From Planctomycetaceae bacterium (GTDB lineage Bacteria > Planctomycetota > Planctomycetia > Planctomycetales > Planctomycetaceae), in NCBI GenBank assembly GCA_002726205.1, contig PBSL01000068.1:84707-148706 (forward strand): DNA of 64,000 nt, in the 5' to 3' direction. The notes under the pieces were generated by a model. That model was not told the DNA's origin and made no database searches. It saw only the letters and a program-made list of their open reading frames with translations. Positions 48,781 through 59,346 of the stretch are shown here, piece after piece (the stretch's first letter is position 1; each line of letters opens with the position of its first letter). Both the position numbers and the translations under genes were made by a program.

Positions 48781-49317
48781 ATGCGACATGTGTTGTCCGC
48801 GCTGGTAGTGAATCAACCCGGTGTGCTTGCACAAATCTCGGGCATGCTCGCCTCACGCGCCTTCAATATCGACAGCCTCGCGGTGGGCGAGACCGAGAAT
48901 CCGGAGTTTTCCCGGGTGACGTTCGTCGTCAACGGCGACGACCACGTTCTCGACCAGGTTCGCAAGCAACTGGAGAAGATTGTCACCGTCGTCAAGGTGC
49001 TTGATTTCTCCAACCGCAACTACGTCGAACGCGACTTGATGCTGGTCAAGGTCAGCACGGCCGAAGGGAAGCGGAGCGAGATTCGGGAACTGGCCGAGAT
49101 CTTCCGCGGGAAGATCGTCGATGTCAGTCCCGGGCACCTGATGATCGAGATCTCCGGGCAGGAAAGAAAGCTCGAGTCATTCATCGACCTCGTCCGTCCC
49201 TTCGGCATACTCGAACTGGTTCGCACGGGCCGCGTCGCCCTGCTCCGCGCCGAACAGGACCCCGGCTCGTCCAACGACCCCGGCGTCGGCGAGACGACCG
49301 GTGATGAGACGGAATGA
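48781..49317 (+). CDS. ilvN: Acetolactate synthase small (regulatory) subunit
   Basis: 178-aa regulatory subunit of acetohydroxyacid synthase for branched-chain amino acids. Starts with the ACT domain 'HVLSALVVNQPGVLAQISGMLASRAFNIDSLAVG' region (feedback valine site), then 'LEKIVTVVKVLDF' and the C-terminal ALS_ss_C domain ('IFRGKIVDVSPGHLMIEISGQE', 'IDLVRPFGILELVRTGRVAL'). The ATG at 48781 begins the ACT strand. The large subunit gene ilvB is not in the window. ilvC follows after 48 nt, so the two are likely co-transcribed. Confidence 0.94.
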   Translation: MRHVLSALVVNQPGVLAQISGMLASRAFNIDSLAVGETENPEFSRVTFVVNGDDHVLDQVRKQLEKIVTVVKVLDFSNRNYVERDLMLVKVSTAEGKRSEIRELAEIFRGKIVDVSPGHLMIEISGQERKLESFIDLVRPFGILELVRTGRVALLRAEQDPGSSNDPGVGETTGDETE

Positions 49318-49365
49318 CAAACAGATCATCTGCAGATTGACCTGGAACACGAGAGGTTTTTTCGC

Positions 49366-50370
49366 ATGGTTGCCAAGATCTACTACGACGATGACGCGGA
49401 CCTGTCATTACTGAAGGACAAGACGATTGCCATTCTCGGTTATGGCAGTCAGGGTCACGCCCAGGCTCAGAATCTCCGCGACAGCGGGTTGAACGTCGTC
49501 GTGGGGCAGCGGCCCGGCGGTGCCAATTACGACCTTGCCAAGGAGCACGGCTTCGAGCCGATGCCGGTCGACGAGGCGACACGGGCCGGAGACCTGGTCA
49601 ACATCCTCTTGCCCGACGAGGTCCAGGGCGACGTCTTCCGCGAATCGATCTGCCCCAATCTCGAGGTTGGCAATGTGCTGCTGTGCTCGCACGGATTCAA
49701 TATTCACTTCGGACAGGTCGTGCCGCCCGAGGGAGTGGACGCGGCGCTGGTGGCACCAAAGGGGCCCGGTCACCTGGTGCGGATCGAGTACGAGAAGGGG
49801 GGCGGTGTGCCGTCGCTGATCGCCCTGCTGCCGGGGGCCTCGGACGAGTCGCGGCAGTTGGCCCTGGCCTACGCCAAGGGGATCGGCGGCACCCGGGGAG
49901 GTGTCATCGAGACGACGTTTGCCGAGGAAACCGAGACCGATCTCTTCGGTGAACAGGCCGTGCTGTGCGGTGGTGTCAGCGCCCTGGTCAAGGCCGCGTT
50001 CGATACGCTGGTCGAGGCGGGTTACCAGCCCGAGATGGCGTATTTCGAGTGCATGCATGAATTGAAATTGATCGTCGATCTTTTCTACCAGGGTGGACTC
50101 AACTACATGCGCTACAGTGTCTCCAACACCGCCGAGTTCGGGGACTATACGCGAGGACCCAGGATCGTGACCGAGGAGACGCGCAAGGAAATGAAGCGAA
50201 TCCTGCACGAGGTTCAGAGCGGCCAATTCGCCAAGGAGTGGATCCTGGAGAACAAGGCCAACACCCCGACGTTCCAGGCGATGCGGCGGCAGGATCATGA
50301 CCATCCGCTCGAACAGGTCGGCAAGGAACTTCGACGGATGATGACCTGGATCGATTCCAAGGAAGTCTGA
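49366..50370 (+). CDS. ilvC: Ketol-acid reductoisomerase
   Basis: 334-aa class I KARI: isomerises and reduces acetolactate or acetohydroxybutyrate with NADPH and Mg2+ in valine/isoleucine synthesis. Nucleotide motif '[19 protein letters not shown]' (about 23-41), '[10 protein letters not shown]', '[10 protein letters not shown]', Mg2+ ligands Asp and Glu in '[14 protein letters not shown]' and '[19 protein letters not shown]'. Length and domain order are typical. Preceded by GAGAGG before the ATG. Confidence 0.97.
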   Translation: MVAKIYYDDDADLSLLKDKTIAILGYGSQGHAQAQNLRDSGLNVVVGQRPGGANYDLAKEHGFEPMPVDEATRAGDLVNILLPDEVQGDVFRESICPNLEVGNVLLCSHGFNIHFGQVVPPEGVDAALVAPKGPGHLVRIEYEKGGGVPSLIALLPGASDESRQLALAYAKGIGGTRGGVIETTFAEETETDLFGEQAVLCGGVSALVKAAFDTLVEAGYQPEMAYFECMHELKLIVDLFYQGGLNYMRYSVSNTAEFGDYTRGPRIVTEETRKEMKRILHEVQSGQFAKEWILENKANTPTFQAMRRQDHDHPLEQVGKELRRMMTWIDSKEV

Positions 50371-50439
50371 AGCAGGGGCGAAAACGGTCGGTTCCCGGCT
50401 TCCGGTTTCCGACCGTGGCTCCGGGCAACGGTGCAGGCG

Positions 50440-51297
50440 ATGACGGGGCTGGAGCAACATCGGCGGCATCCGCGGACGTACCGCGACAACCGGTTCGTCT
50501 ACCCGGTTCTCTCGCGGCGCAGCCACGGTCTCTCGATCGGGATCAACCTCAACCCCGACAAGGTCTGCAACTTCGACTGCATCTATTGCCAGGTCGATCG
50601 GACCAGCCAGGCCGAGACCCGGTTCGTCGAGCTCGACACCGTTCTCGCCGAACTCGCTGGCCTGGTCACCCAGGTCAGCGACGAGTCGTTGTGGGACGAC
50701 ACGTCGTTTGCCGACATCCCCCCGGGCCTTCGCCGACTCAACGACATTGCCTTCTCCGGAGACGGAGAACCCACGACCTTCCGCAACTTCGACGAGATCG
50801 TCGAACAGGTGGCCGCGTTGAAGGCCCGGCACGGTCGTGACGAGGTCAAGCTGGTGTTGATCACCAATGCCAGCATGTTCCACCGCCCGGCTGTCGAACG
50901 GGGACTGGAACTGCTCGATGAGAACAACGGTGAGATCTGGGCGAAGCTCGAAGCGGGAACCGACCAGTACTACCAGTTGATCGAACGTACGGTGGTGCCC
51001 TTTGACCGGGTCCTGGAGAACATCGGCCGGGCGGCGCGGCGGCGACCATTGGTGATCCAGAGCCTGTTCATGCGGATCGATGGTCAACCGCCGTCGGAAA
51101 TCGAGATCGACGCCTATTGCTCGCGGTTGACCGAGATCACCGGGTCGGGGGGCCGGCTGAAGCTGGTGCAGGTCTACACCGTCGCGCGGCCACCGGCCGA
51201 GGACCGGGTGACCCCACTCAGCGAGGACGAGCTGGAGCTGATTGCCGGGCGGGTCCGGACCCGTTGCGACCTGCCCACCGCCGTCTTTGGTGGCTAA
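50440..51297 (+). CDS. Radical SAM protein (COG0731-like)
   Basis: 285-aa radical SAM enzyme. The 4Fe-4S/AdoMet motif C43-x3-C47-x2-C50 (CNFDCIYC) is followed by the SAM-binding 'AFSGDGEPTTF' (about 108-118). Overall pattern ('GINLNPDKVCNFDC', 'FVELDTVLAEL', 'LVLITNASMF', 'WAKLEAGTDQYY') resembles COG0731 proteins related to the archaeal wyosine enzyme Twy1, but it lacks the flavodoxin part, so its substrate is uncertain. GTG 50431 is an alternative start. It lies 69 nt after ilvC, same strand. Confidence 0.85.
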   Translation: MTGLEQHRRHPRTYRDNRFVYPVLSRRSHGLSIGINLNPDKVCNFDCIYCQVDRTSQAETRFVELDTVLAELAGLVTQVSDESLWDDTSFADIPPGLRRLNDIAFSGDGEPTTFRNFDEIVEQVAALKARHGRDEVKLVLITNASMFHRPAVERGLELLDENNGEIWAKLEAGTDQYYQLIERTVVPFDRVLENIGRAARRRPLVIQSLFMRIDGQPPSEIEIDAYCSRLTEITGSGGRLKLVQVYTVARPPAEDRVTPLSEDELELIAGRVRTRCDLPTAVFGG

Positions 51298-51330
51298 GCG
51301 TTCTCGAGACCGGGGCAGGTTGGTCGGCGA

Positions 51331-52656
51331 TCAGGATCCGGGGGACGTGTCGCGGCGCGATCGCCACTGGTCGAGCCGCTGTTTCAGTTCGGCTTCGAAA
51401 CCGCGGTCGAGCGGCTCGTAGTAGGTTCGTTCGACGCCGAGGTAATCCTGGTCGACCCAGCCGTCTTCGCCCTGGTGGGCGTAGACGTAGCCCTGGCCGT
51501 GGCCGAGTTGCTTGGCGCCGGGGTAATGGGAATCCTGGAGGTGCCGTGGCACCGGCAGCACGGCGCGGGTGCGGACGTCGTTGAGCGCCGCATCGATGGC
51601 GACATAGGACGCGTTGGACTTTGGTGCCAGCGCCAGGTAGGCAACGGCCTGCGCGAGGATGATACGGCATTCGGGCATTCCCACCCGCTCGGTCGCCTGG
51701 GCAGCCGCATTGGCCAGCACCAGGGCGTGCGGGTCGGCGTTGCCGATGTCCTCGGAGGCGAGAATCACGATCCGGCGGGCCAGGAAGCGGGGGTCCTCGC
51801 CCGCTTCCAGCATCCGCGCCAGCCAGTACATGGCCGCGTCGGGATCGCTGCCCCGCATGCTCTTGATCAATGCACTGGCAGCGTCATAGTGCATGTCGTC
51901 GTCGTAACGGACTGCCTTCTTCTGGATGGACTCCTCGGCGACCTGCAGTTCGAGCACGGGAGCATCGCCGGTTGCGGCGATCGAGAGCGCCCCGATCTCC
52001 AGGGCGTTGAGCGCCCGCCGGGCATCGCCATCGGAGACCTCTGCCAGGAAATCCAGCGACTCGTCGGTCGCCGTGACTCCGTGTCGTCCCAGTCCCCGTT
52101 CGACGTCCTGCAGGGCTCGCATCATCAGCTGACGGATCTCGTCGGTTCCCAGTGGCTGGAACTCGAAAACCTGGCTGCGGCTGACCAGGGGTGAGACGAG
52201 CGAGAAGAACGGGTTGGCGGTGGTCGCTCCGATCAGGCAGACCACGCCGCTTTCGACATCTGGCAGCAGAACGTCCTGCTGGGTGCGGTTGAAATGGTGC
52301 AGTTCATCAACAAACAGCAGTGTTTGTCGACCACCGGTGGCCAGTCGATCCCGAGCCGACTCGAGTGCGTCTCGCAACTCCTTGACCCCCGCAGCCGCCG
52401 CGTTGATTCGCTCGAAAACGCACTCCGTCTGGCCGGCAATCAGTTCTGCCAGGGACGTCTTTCCGGTTCCCGGGGGACCGTAGAAGATGGCCGAGCTGAG
52501 GCGATCGGCTTCCAGGATTCGACGCAACAGCTTGCCGGACCCGAGAAAGTGCTGTTGTCCGGCGAATTCTTCGAGCGTTCGAGGCCTCATCCGGTCCGCC
52601 AGCGGCCGGGCGCGGTCGAGGTTGGCCGACTCGGCGCGATCAAAAAGACCGGTCAT
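51331..52656 (-). CDS. rarA: Replication-associated recombination protein A
   Basis: 441-aa AAA+ ATPase of the RarA/MgsA/WRNIP1 clamp-loader-like group acting at stalled replication forks. 'RPRTLEEFAGQQHFLG' start, Walker A 'GPPGTGKTS' (about 52-60), Walker B 'LLFVDELHHFNRTQQDVLLP', sensor 1 'LIGATTANP', and the C-terminal tetramer region ('SALIKSMRGSDPDAAMYWLARMLEAGEDP', 'LVLANAAAQATERVGMPE', 'GYVYAHQGEDGWVDQDYLG') are all intact. The ATG at 52656 was preferred over an in-frame TTG three codons upstream. Confidence 0.96.
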   Translation of the reverse strand: MTGLFDRAESANLDRARPLADRMRPRTLEEFAGQQHFLGSGKLLRRILEADRLSSAIFYGPPGTGKTSLAELIAGQTECVFERINAAAAGVKELRDALESARDRLATGGRQTLLFVDELHHFNRTQQDVLLPDVESGVVCLIGATTANPFFSLVSPLVSRSQVFEFQPLGTDEIRQLMMRALQDVERGLGRHGVTATDESLDFLAEVSDGDARRALNALEIGALSIAATGDAPVLELQVAEESIQKKAVRYDDDMHYDAASALIKSMRGSDPDAAMYWLARMLEAGEDPRFLARRIVILASEDIGNADPHALVLANAAAQATERVGMPECRIILAQAVAYLALAPKSNASYVAIDAALNDVRTRAVLPVPRHLQDSHYPGAKQLGHGQGYVYAHQGEDGWVDQDYLGVERTYYEPLDRGFEAELKQRLDQWRSRRDTSPGS

Positions 52657-52702
52657 TGGTCGCAACGTGATGCGGGAAGTGGGAGTTCCGGCGTGATTAA
52701 AG

Positions 52703-52728
52703 AAAAAAAGGCCTCTACCAATCAGAAG
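52703..52728 (-). terminator. Weak intrinsic terminator between the structured island and rarA
   Basis: On the minus strand CTTCT/AGAGG forms a 5-bp stem with a 7-nt loop (52728-52712), followed by CC and seven T residues (52709-52703). It would end transcripts of the DUF4912 gene or of the structured region before rarA. Confidence 0.45.
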
Positions 52729-52937
52729 TCCGGGCTGGGTTTTGTTTGGACCCGCAGTTTCAAAGTGGGAACCACTCGTTCGGGTTGTGTGAGCCGAGCC
52801 GTGAGGCTCGGATGTACACGCGGCCGTCCGATGACGGTTCCCAGGGTCACACTTGTAGGGTCAACAAAATCGTTCCCGGCCATGGCAAAGGCCTGCCGGG
52901 TCCCGAGGGACCCGACACCCTGATCGTATACCTCCAT
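52722..52937 (-). CDS. Possible small protein (71 aa), low confidence
   Basis: An open frame of 71 codons on the minus strand between the DUF4912 gene (54 nt upstream) and rarA. It encodes a soluble-looking, Val/Thr/Pro-rich protein with no recognised family. It has an ATG but no clear ribosome-binding site, and its codons coincide with strong RNA hairpins, so it may be an accident of a non-coding RNA gene. The terminator-like hairpin plus T-run begins at its stop codon. Confidence 0.3.
   Translation of the reverse strand: MEVYDQGVGSLGTRQAFAMAGNDFVDPTSVTLGTVIGRPRVHPSLTARLTQPERVVPTLKLRVQTKPSPDF
52764..52914. ncRNA. Candidate structured RNA region
   Basis: At least five GC-rich inverted repeats lie in 150 nt of intergenic DNA: AGTGG/CCACT (52764-52776), CCGAGCC/GGCTCGG with GTGA loop (52794-52811), CCGTC/GACGG (52824-52837), and CGGGTCCC/GGGACCCG (52897-52914). 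The second and third are enclosed by GTGTGA (52787-52792) pairing with TCACAC (52847-52852), forming a three-way junction. Strand is not certain, but the T-run terminator at 52703 favours the minus strand. No known RNA family (6S, SRP, tmRNA, RNase P) was recognised. Confidence 0.4.
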
Positions 52938-52991
52938 CAGGAGCCGGGCAAGTGTGAGTTTTCGGGATCGAGTGATCGTGATCTGTGGAGG

Positions 52992-53924
52992 TCAGATCCG
53001 GGCACTCGACCGCGTGTCGAGCAGTTTCAGGTGACGTTCAATCGACAACGCCACGGTTCTCTGGCTGCCTCCATCCGCGGCGTGTGCCGTTGCCGGCAGA
53101 AACCGACGACCGTTTTCCAAGGGCAGCCTCAGTTCAAATCGTCCGTCGCGTCCAGCCCGCACCGTCGTCCCATCCAGTTCGAAGACCGTCTCCGGTTCGG
53201 TCTCCCCGTGAACAAGCAGATCGGTTCGGATGTCCAGTGGAAGCGACGGCAGGTCCTGGTCGTTGATTCCGCTGAGGGCCAGTGAGGTGGCCGCCGATGA
53301 CGTGTCACTGCTCGAAGAGGCGTGTTCGTCAGCCGCGGCCCCATCGGTGCGACGGGTCGAGACCGGGTCAGAGTGTGACAGGGCGAAAAACTCGCCGACC
53401 GGGGTCGCAAATCCCAGCAGGACACGGTACGCCTTGCCCGGGTGGTCGATCTCGATGCAGCACTCACCGGTACCCAGGTCGATCGCCAGATCGCGAATTC
53501 TCGATTCGGCCATCGGGCCCTCGGTTTCCTCGGCGATCCGGAACAGTCGCAGCACCGGGCGGGCACGGTGCCACTCGGTCCCCAGTGCCGATTCGGCGCG
53601 AACCAGCATCCGTGGTGAGATGTTCCAGCGGACCGAGATCCATCGAGAGCTGACAGGTCGGGCCAGGACCGCGTCCCTGCGTTCACCGGCCATGCCGGTC
53701 ACTCCGGGATGCCGTTTTCGGGCCGGCTTGCGGCGGGTCCGCTTCCGCCGGGGCTGAGGATCCTGTTGTGCGTCCCGCTGCAGCGCGTCGATCAACTCGG
53801 ACTTCCGCATCGGGTGCCAGCCGGGAATTCGTTGCTCGCGGGCAAGTTGCGCCAGTTCCTTGCGGGTCTTTCCCTGCAGGGACTCCCGGAGATCGTTCGC
53901 TTGGCCATTGTGGCTGGTCGCCAT
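52992..53924 (-). CDS. DUF4912 protein with SAP/Rho-N-like N-terminus
   Basis: 310-aa protein with GGAGG before the ATG at 53924. Residues about 12-52 ('LRESLQGKTRKELAQLAREQRIPGWHPMRKSELIDAL') form a Rho N-terminal/SAP-like helix-extended-helix that usually binds nucleic acid. A very basic linker ('RRKRTRRKPARKRH') follows, then DUF4912 (about 80-190; 'LARPVSSRWISVRW', 'WHRARPVLRLFRI', 'VLLGFATPVGEFFALSHSDPV'), then a Ser/Ala/Asp-rich disordered stretch and a C-terminal beta segment ('GTTVRAGRDGRFELRLPLENG'). Function unknown; nucleic-acid association is inferred from the N-terminus. Confidence 0.82.
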   Translation of the reverse strand: MATSHNGQANDLRESLQGKTRKELAQLAREQRIPGWHPMRKSELIDALQRDAQQDPQPRRKRTRRKPARKRHPGVTGMAGERRDAVLARPVSSRWISVRWNISPRMLVRAESALGTEWHRARPVLRLFRIAEETEGPMAESRIRDLAIDLGTGECCIEIDHPGKAYRVLLGFATPVGEFFALSHSDPVSTRRTDGAAADEHASSSSDTSSAATSLALSGINDQDLPSLPLDIRTDLLVHGETEPETVFELDGTTVRAGRDGRFELRLPLENGRRFLPATAHAADGGSQRTVALSIERHLKLLDTRSSARI

Positions 53925-54265
53925 CGAACCGCCTCCACGCGTCTGGAATCAGGCAAGGAAAACGAACACCATCATCGTGCGGCCATCCTTGCCCGCTGAG
54001 AACGCCGGGGGGGCGAACTGCGACCGTCGGTGCAACCAGGCACGAACGGCCCACATGATTCCCTCTTCCAAGGGAGAACCGAATGTCTGTCGTGGTGAGT
54101 CGCAGCAGAAATTAGTCTCGAACGAGACCCTCGAATGAGGCAAGCGTTTCTACCATGATCGAATCATCGGCTTCAACCGAACCGGTCAATCGACGAGGGG
54201 CGATGGATGCTGGTGAGAGCAGTGGACCGGATCCCAGAATCCCCAGAAACGGTATTCTCTCTGCT
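53925..54265. other. Intergenic region upstream of the ATP synthase operon
   Basis: About 340 nt between the divergent DUF4912 gene and the atp promoter. Short open frames on both strands lack start signals and similarity and are judged non-coding. I see no convincing repeat, operator or RNA motif here apart from the promoter that follows. Confidence 0.6.
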
Positions 54266-54294
54266 TTGACATCGCTGGAGGGGATCAATAGACT
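54266..54294 (+). promoter_or_regulatory. Promoter of the ATP synthase operon
   Basis: Perfect -35 TTGACA (54266-54271), 17-nt spacer, -10 TAGACT (54289-54294, 4 of 6). Transcription would start near 54301, 47 nt before the first operon GTG at 54348. Resembles the hppA promoter (TTGACA ... TACACT). Confidence 0.6.
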
Positions 54295-54317
54295 GTCTGC
54301 GAACTGACGGATTCCGG

Positions 54318-54338
54318 CGTGGTTTCCGCGAGTTTTTT
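54318..54338 (+). other. Leader hairpin followed by T-run before atpZ
   Basis: CGTGG/CCGCG (54318-54330; one T-G pair, TTT loop) is followed by AG and six T residues (54333-54338), between the promoter and the GTG. It is weak as a terminator but placed like an attenuator. Confidence 0.3.
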
Positions 54339-54347
54339 GGGGTCAAT

Positions 54348-54620
54348 GTGGTGGAGTCATCTACCGACGACCGTCCCCCGATGGCGGCAGCGATGCGGTG
54401 GGTTTCTACCGTGACGACGGTGTCCTTGGAGATGGCGATCCCTGCTGGAGTGGGAGTGTGGCTCGACAAACGGTTGGGCACAGTTCCGTGGCTGACAGTC
54501 GCCGGTGCCGTACTGGGGTTGGTCACGGGGATGAGTCACCTGTTGAAAGTTGCCGGTTCTCCACCGAAACGAAACGAGTCTTCAACTGAACCTGAAGCCG
54601 ATTCCGAGTCCGACATCTGA
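54348..54620 (+). CDS. atpZ: AtpZ/AtpI-like ATP synthase accessory protein
   Basis: 90-aa protein with a GTG start at the head of the atp operon. Two hydrophobic helices (about 25-43 and 48-68) with 'SLEMAIPAGVGVWLDKRLGTVPWLTVAGAVLGLVTGM' match the AtpZ family (F0F1-ATPase gene 1 type), small proteins proposed to help c-ring assembly or Mg2+/Ca2+ supply. A short acidic tail follows. Its TGA overlaps the ATG of the next gene by one base. Confidence 0.75.
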   Translation: MVESSTDDRPPMAAAMRWVSTVTTVSLEMAIPAGVGVWLDKRLGTVPWLTVAGAVLGLVTGMSHLLKVAGSPPKRNESSTEPEADSESDI

Positions 54621-55021
54621 TGCATCCGCTTCGACAATCCGCATTGCTCGTCGCTTCCCTGGTCGGACTCTGGCTGGTGCTTGCCCTGCCCGCCCGCTGG
54701 GTGGGTGGACTTGCGGGAATCGAAGGCCTGACCTGGGCGATTGGTCTGTGCCTGTTGCCTGGCCTGATGGTGCTGGTGGTGGCCGGGCTGGTGCCAAACC
54801 TGGCGACCGGACCTCAGGCAATCCTGCTCTCCACCAGCGTGAGGATGCTGATGGTCCTGGCTGGTGTGTTGGTGATCAGGGCGGCTCGTCCGGAACTGGG
54901 GTTCCGGGAGTTTTTTGCCTGGTTGATCATCAGCTACCTGGCCGCTTTGGCGATTGAATCCTATTTCCTGGTTCGGCAACGGCAGATGGTCGTTGCGAAT
55001 CCGACTGCTGGACAGAACTGA
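54620..55021 (+). CDS. ATP synthase protein I-like membrane protein
   Basis: 133-aa protein with four hydrophobic helices (about 8-25, 35-62, 67-90, 95-118) in the position of atpI. Sequence similarity to AtpI is weak; assignment rests on topology, length and position between atpZ and atpB with one-base overlaps on both sides. AtpI is thought to assist c-ring assembly. Confidence 0.65.
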   Translation: MHPLRQSALLVASLVGLWLVLALPARWVGGLAGIEGLTWAIGLCLLPGLMVLVVAGLVPNLATGPQAILLSTSVRMLMVLAGVLVIRAARPELGFREFFAWLIISYLAALAIESYFLVRQRQMVVANPTAGQN

Positions 55022-55887
55022 TGGCTGCCGGACATTCCGATACTTTTCACCACGTCCGGGATTTCCCGCACTTCGAACTTCCCTTCGGGATGAAGTTGGA
55101 GTTGCCCAACCTCTTCGGTCTGCAGTTGACCAAGTTCATGGTCCTGCAACTGGTGGTCTGCGTGATCAGCTTCCTGGTCTTCCGCGGGCTGTCCCGTCGT
55201 GTGGCGGGGGGGCGTCCGGTAACCGGTCGCTGGTGGAATTTCTGGGAAGCCCTGGCGTTGTTCATCCGCGACGAGGTGGTGCGGCCGACAATCGGCGACG
55301 GTCACCACGGCCACGATGACGAGGGCCACGAGGAAACCTCGGCCGGCGGCGGCCACCCGGCCGACGAGTACCTGCCGTTCATCTGGTCGTGCTTCTTCTA
55401 TGTCCTGCTGTGCAATCTGCTGGGAGCGGTTCCCTGGCTGGGATCGGCAACCGGCGAGATCAACGTGACGGGAGTCCTGGCGGTGACGGCCTTCGGGGCG
55501 ACCTTGTTTTACGGTTCACGGGAACTGGGCGTCGGTGGCTTCTGGCTGGCGCAGGCACCGCACATCGACGTGGCTGGACCGCTCAAACTGGTCCTGCTGC
55601 CGATGATCTGGGTGATCGAGGTGATTGGCCTGTTCATCAAGCACGGTGTGTTGTGCGTTCGACTTTTTGCCAACATCATGGCCGGTCACACGGTGATCGC
55701 AGTCATCCTTGGTTTCATCGCCGCCACTTCAGGCAGCGCCTGGTACCTGTATTACCCGGTGCTGGGGGCGAGCATCGGTGGCCAGATCGCCATCGGCATG
55801 CTGGAGTTGTTCGTGGCCTTCCTGCAGGCCTACATTTTCGCTTTTCTCGCGACGCTGTTCATCTCAATGGCGATCCATCCTCACTAG
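55021..55887 (+). CDS. atpB: F-type ATP synthase subunit a
   Basis: 288-aa F0 subunit a, holding the ion half-channels. Essential Arg in 'LCVRLFANIMAGHTVIAVILGF' (about 215-236) is present, and about five to six helices are visible. Unusual is a His/Asp/Glu-rich segment 'DGHHGHDDEGHEET' (about 98-112) before the second helix, not in typical subunit a. Overlaps the preceding stop by one base. Followed by a 195-nt spacer before atpE. Confidence 0.95.
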   Translation: MAAGHSDTFHHVRDFPHFELPFGMKLELPNLFGLQLTKFMVLQLVVCVISFLVFRGLSRRVAGGRPVTGRWWNFWEALALFIRDEVVRPTIGDGHHGHDDEGHEETSAGGGHPADEYLPFIWSCFFYVLLCNLLGAVPWLGSATGEINVTGVLAVTAFGATLFYGSRELGVGGFWLAQAPHIDVAGPLKLVLLPMIWVIEVIGLFIKHGVLCVRLFANIMAGHTVIAVILGFIAATSGSAWYLYYPVLGASIGGQIAIGMLELFVAFLQAYIFAFLATLFISMAIHPH

Positions 55888-56082
55888 GAGCATGACGACG
55901 GCGACCAGGAGAAACCGGACGTGTCGGCGACGGTTGTGTCTTACCGAGTCGATTGATTCAATGTGTGGTCCACTCGCAGTGAGTGCGACGGGAAATTTCC
56001 AGGCAAGAAGAGAAACGTGTTCGGGGACTGTGAGAAACACGACGGTTGTTTCGACGGTGCCAACGACCAAGGAGAAAGAGAC

Positions 56083-56376
56083 GTGATTCAGAGCATGAAA
56101 ACTGTCGGGATGGCGTTGGCCATCGTGCTGATGACGGGAATGCCGGTACTGGCACAGGATGGGGGCGGCAGCCTGAACCTCGCCAGTGTCGGAGCCGGGG
56201 TCGTGATCATCGGTGCCGGACTGGGCATCGGCCGGATCGGGGCGTCGGCCGTCGAGAGCATGGCGCGTCAACCCGAGGTGGCTGGCAACGTGCAGACGGC
56301 GATGATCATTTCTGCCGCACTGATCGAAGGTGCTGCATTCTTCGCGTTGATCATCTGCATCATGTCAGTTGGCTAG
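56083..56376 (+). CDS. atpE: F-type ATP synthase subunit c
   Basis: 97-aa c-ring subunit. GTG 56083 was chosen because AAGGAG lies 8 nt upstream; ATG 56095 is too far from it. An N-terminal signal-like helix ('VGMALAIVLMTGMPVLAQ') precedes the usual hairpin: Gly-rich helix 1 'GAGVVIIGAGLGIGRIG', polar loop RQP, and helix 2 with the ion-carrying Glu in 'AALIEGAAFFALI'. Gly follows that Glu, where Na+-binding c-subunits have Ser/Thr, and helix 1 lacks the Gln, so the ring is probably H+-specific. Confidence 0.94.
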   Translation: MIQSMKTVGMALAIVLMTGMPVLAQDGGGSLNLASVGAGVVIIGAGLGIGRIGASAVESMARQPEVAGNVQTAMIISAALIEGAAFFALIICIMSVG

Positions 56377-56467
56377 CAACGGACGTTGGTTTCCTTTGAG
56401 TCAATCGGCGGTGGGCTCGTGGGAACGACAGCGGGTTCTGCCGACGACTTGCAGTAAGGGCATGCAG

Positions 56468-57097
56468 ATGCGCAAGACCTTGATATGTGGCCTGTGCCTG
56501 GTCGCGATCGCGGGCTGGTGGCCGGCGTCGACCGCGACGGCGATCGCCGCCGATCACGGGGCCACCGCCGGACAAGACGACGGTGATTCGCACGCGACCG
56601 GCGTGCCGTTGGACTTCAAGGGCGACCTGGCCCTCTGGTCGCTGGTCGTGTTCCTGACTTTTGTCTTCATCCTCAAGAAGGTTGCCTGGAAACCGCTGGC
56701 CGAGGGACTTGATGCCCGGGAACAGCGGATCCGTTCCGACATCGAGGCGGCTGAAACGGCCAGGGTCAAGGCCGAGGAGATGCTGGCCGAGCACGCGGCG
56801 AAACTCGAGGGTGTCCAGGAGGAAGTCCGCGAGATCATTGCCGAGGCGCGACGGGATGCCGAGCACACGAAGAACGAGATCATGGCCGTGGCACAGGGTG
56901 AGGCCGAGGCGACCCGTGAACGGGCGGTCGCCGACGTGGAACGTGCCCGGGACCAGGCCCTCAAGGAACTCTTCGATCAGGTGGCCGGCCAGGTGGCCGC
57001 CGCGACCGAGCACGTGCTCGGACGGTCGCTGGAACCCGGCGATCAGCAACGCCTGATCGACGAGGCCCTGGCACAGGTGACAGGCGAATTGGATTGA
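56468..57097 (+). CDS. atpF: F-type ATP synthase subunit b
   Basis: 209-aa peripheral stalk subunit. ATG 56468 is 7 nt after AAGGG; an ATG two codons upstream is an alternative. A leader peptide (about 1-27), a membrane anchor (about 58-77, 'LALWSLVVFLTFVFILKK') and a long Ala/Glu/Arg heptad helix (about 85-195) that dimerises and holds delta. The leader ahead of the anchor parallels that of atpE. Confidence 0.93.
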   Translation: MRKTLICGLCLVAIAGWWPASTATAIAADHGATAGQDDGDSHATGVPLDFKGDLALWSLVVFLTFVFILKKVAWKPLAEGLDAREQRIRSDIEAAETARVKAEEMLAEHAAKLEGVQEEVREIIAEARRDAEHTKNEIMAVAQGEAEATRERAVADVERARDQALKELFDQVAGQVAAATEHVLGRSLEPGDQQRLIDEALAQVTGELD

Positions 57098-57130
57098 TCT
57101 CGGAACAGAAAGAGAACGAGCGGACCAGGC

Positions 57131-59288
<2,158 letters not shown>

Positions 59289-59346
59289 GCCGAACTGACA
59301 AGACACCCGTTTTCTTTTTCCTTTCCCCAGACGAACCAGTACAGCG

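Noticed and set aside
52722..52745. GAAGTCCGGGCT resembling an RNase P RNA conserved segment
   Set aside because: No other RNase P core elements follow within the expected 350-400 nt.
52790..52845. Group II intron domain V-like ends (GAGCCGT ... ACGGTTC)
   Set aside because: The inner part is too long and lacks the domain V bulge and tetraloop; no reverse transcriptase or intron boundaries are present.
53949..54143. Short open frames upstream of the atp operon on both strands
   Set aside because: No ribosome-binding sites, no similarity, and frames on both strands are equally open as expected by chance in GC-rich DNA.
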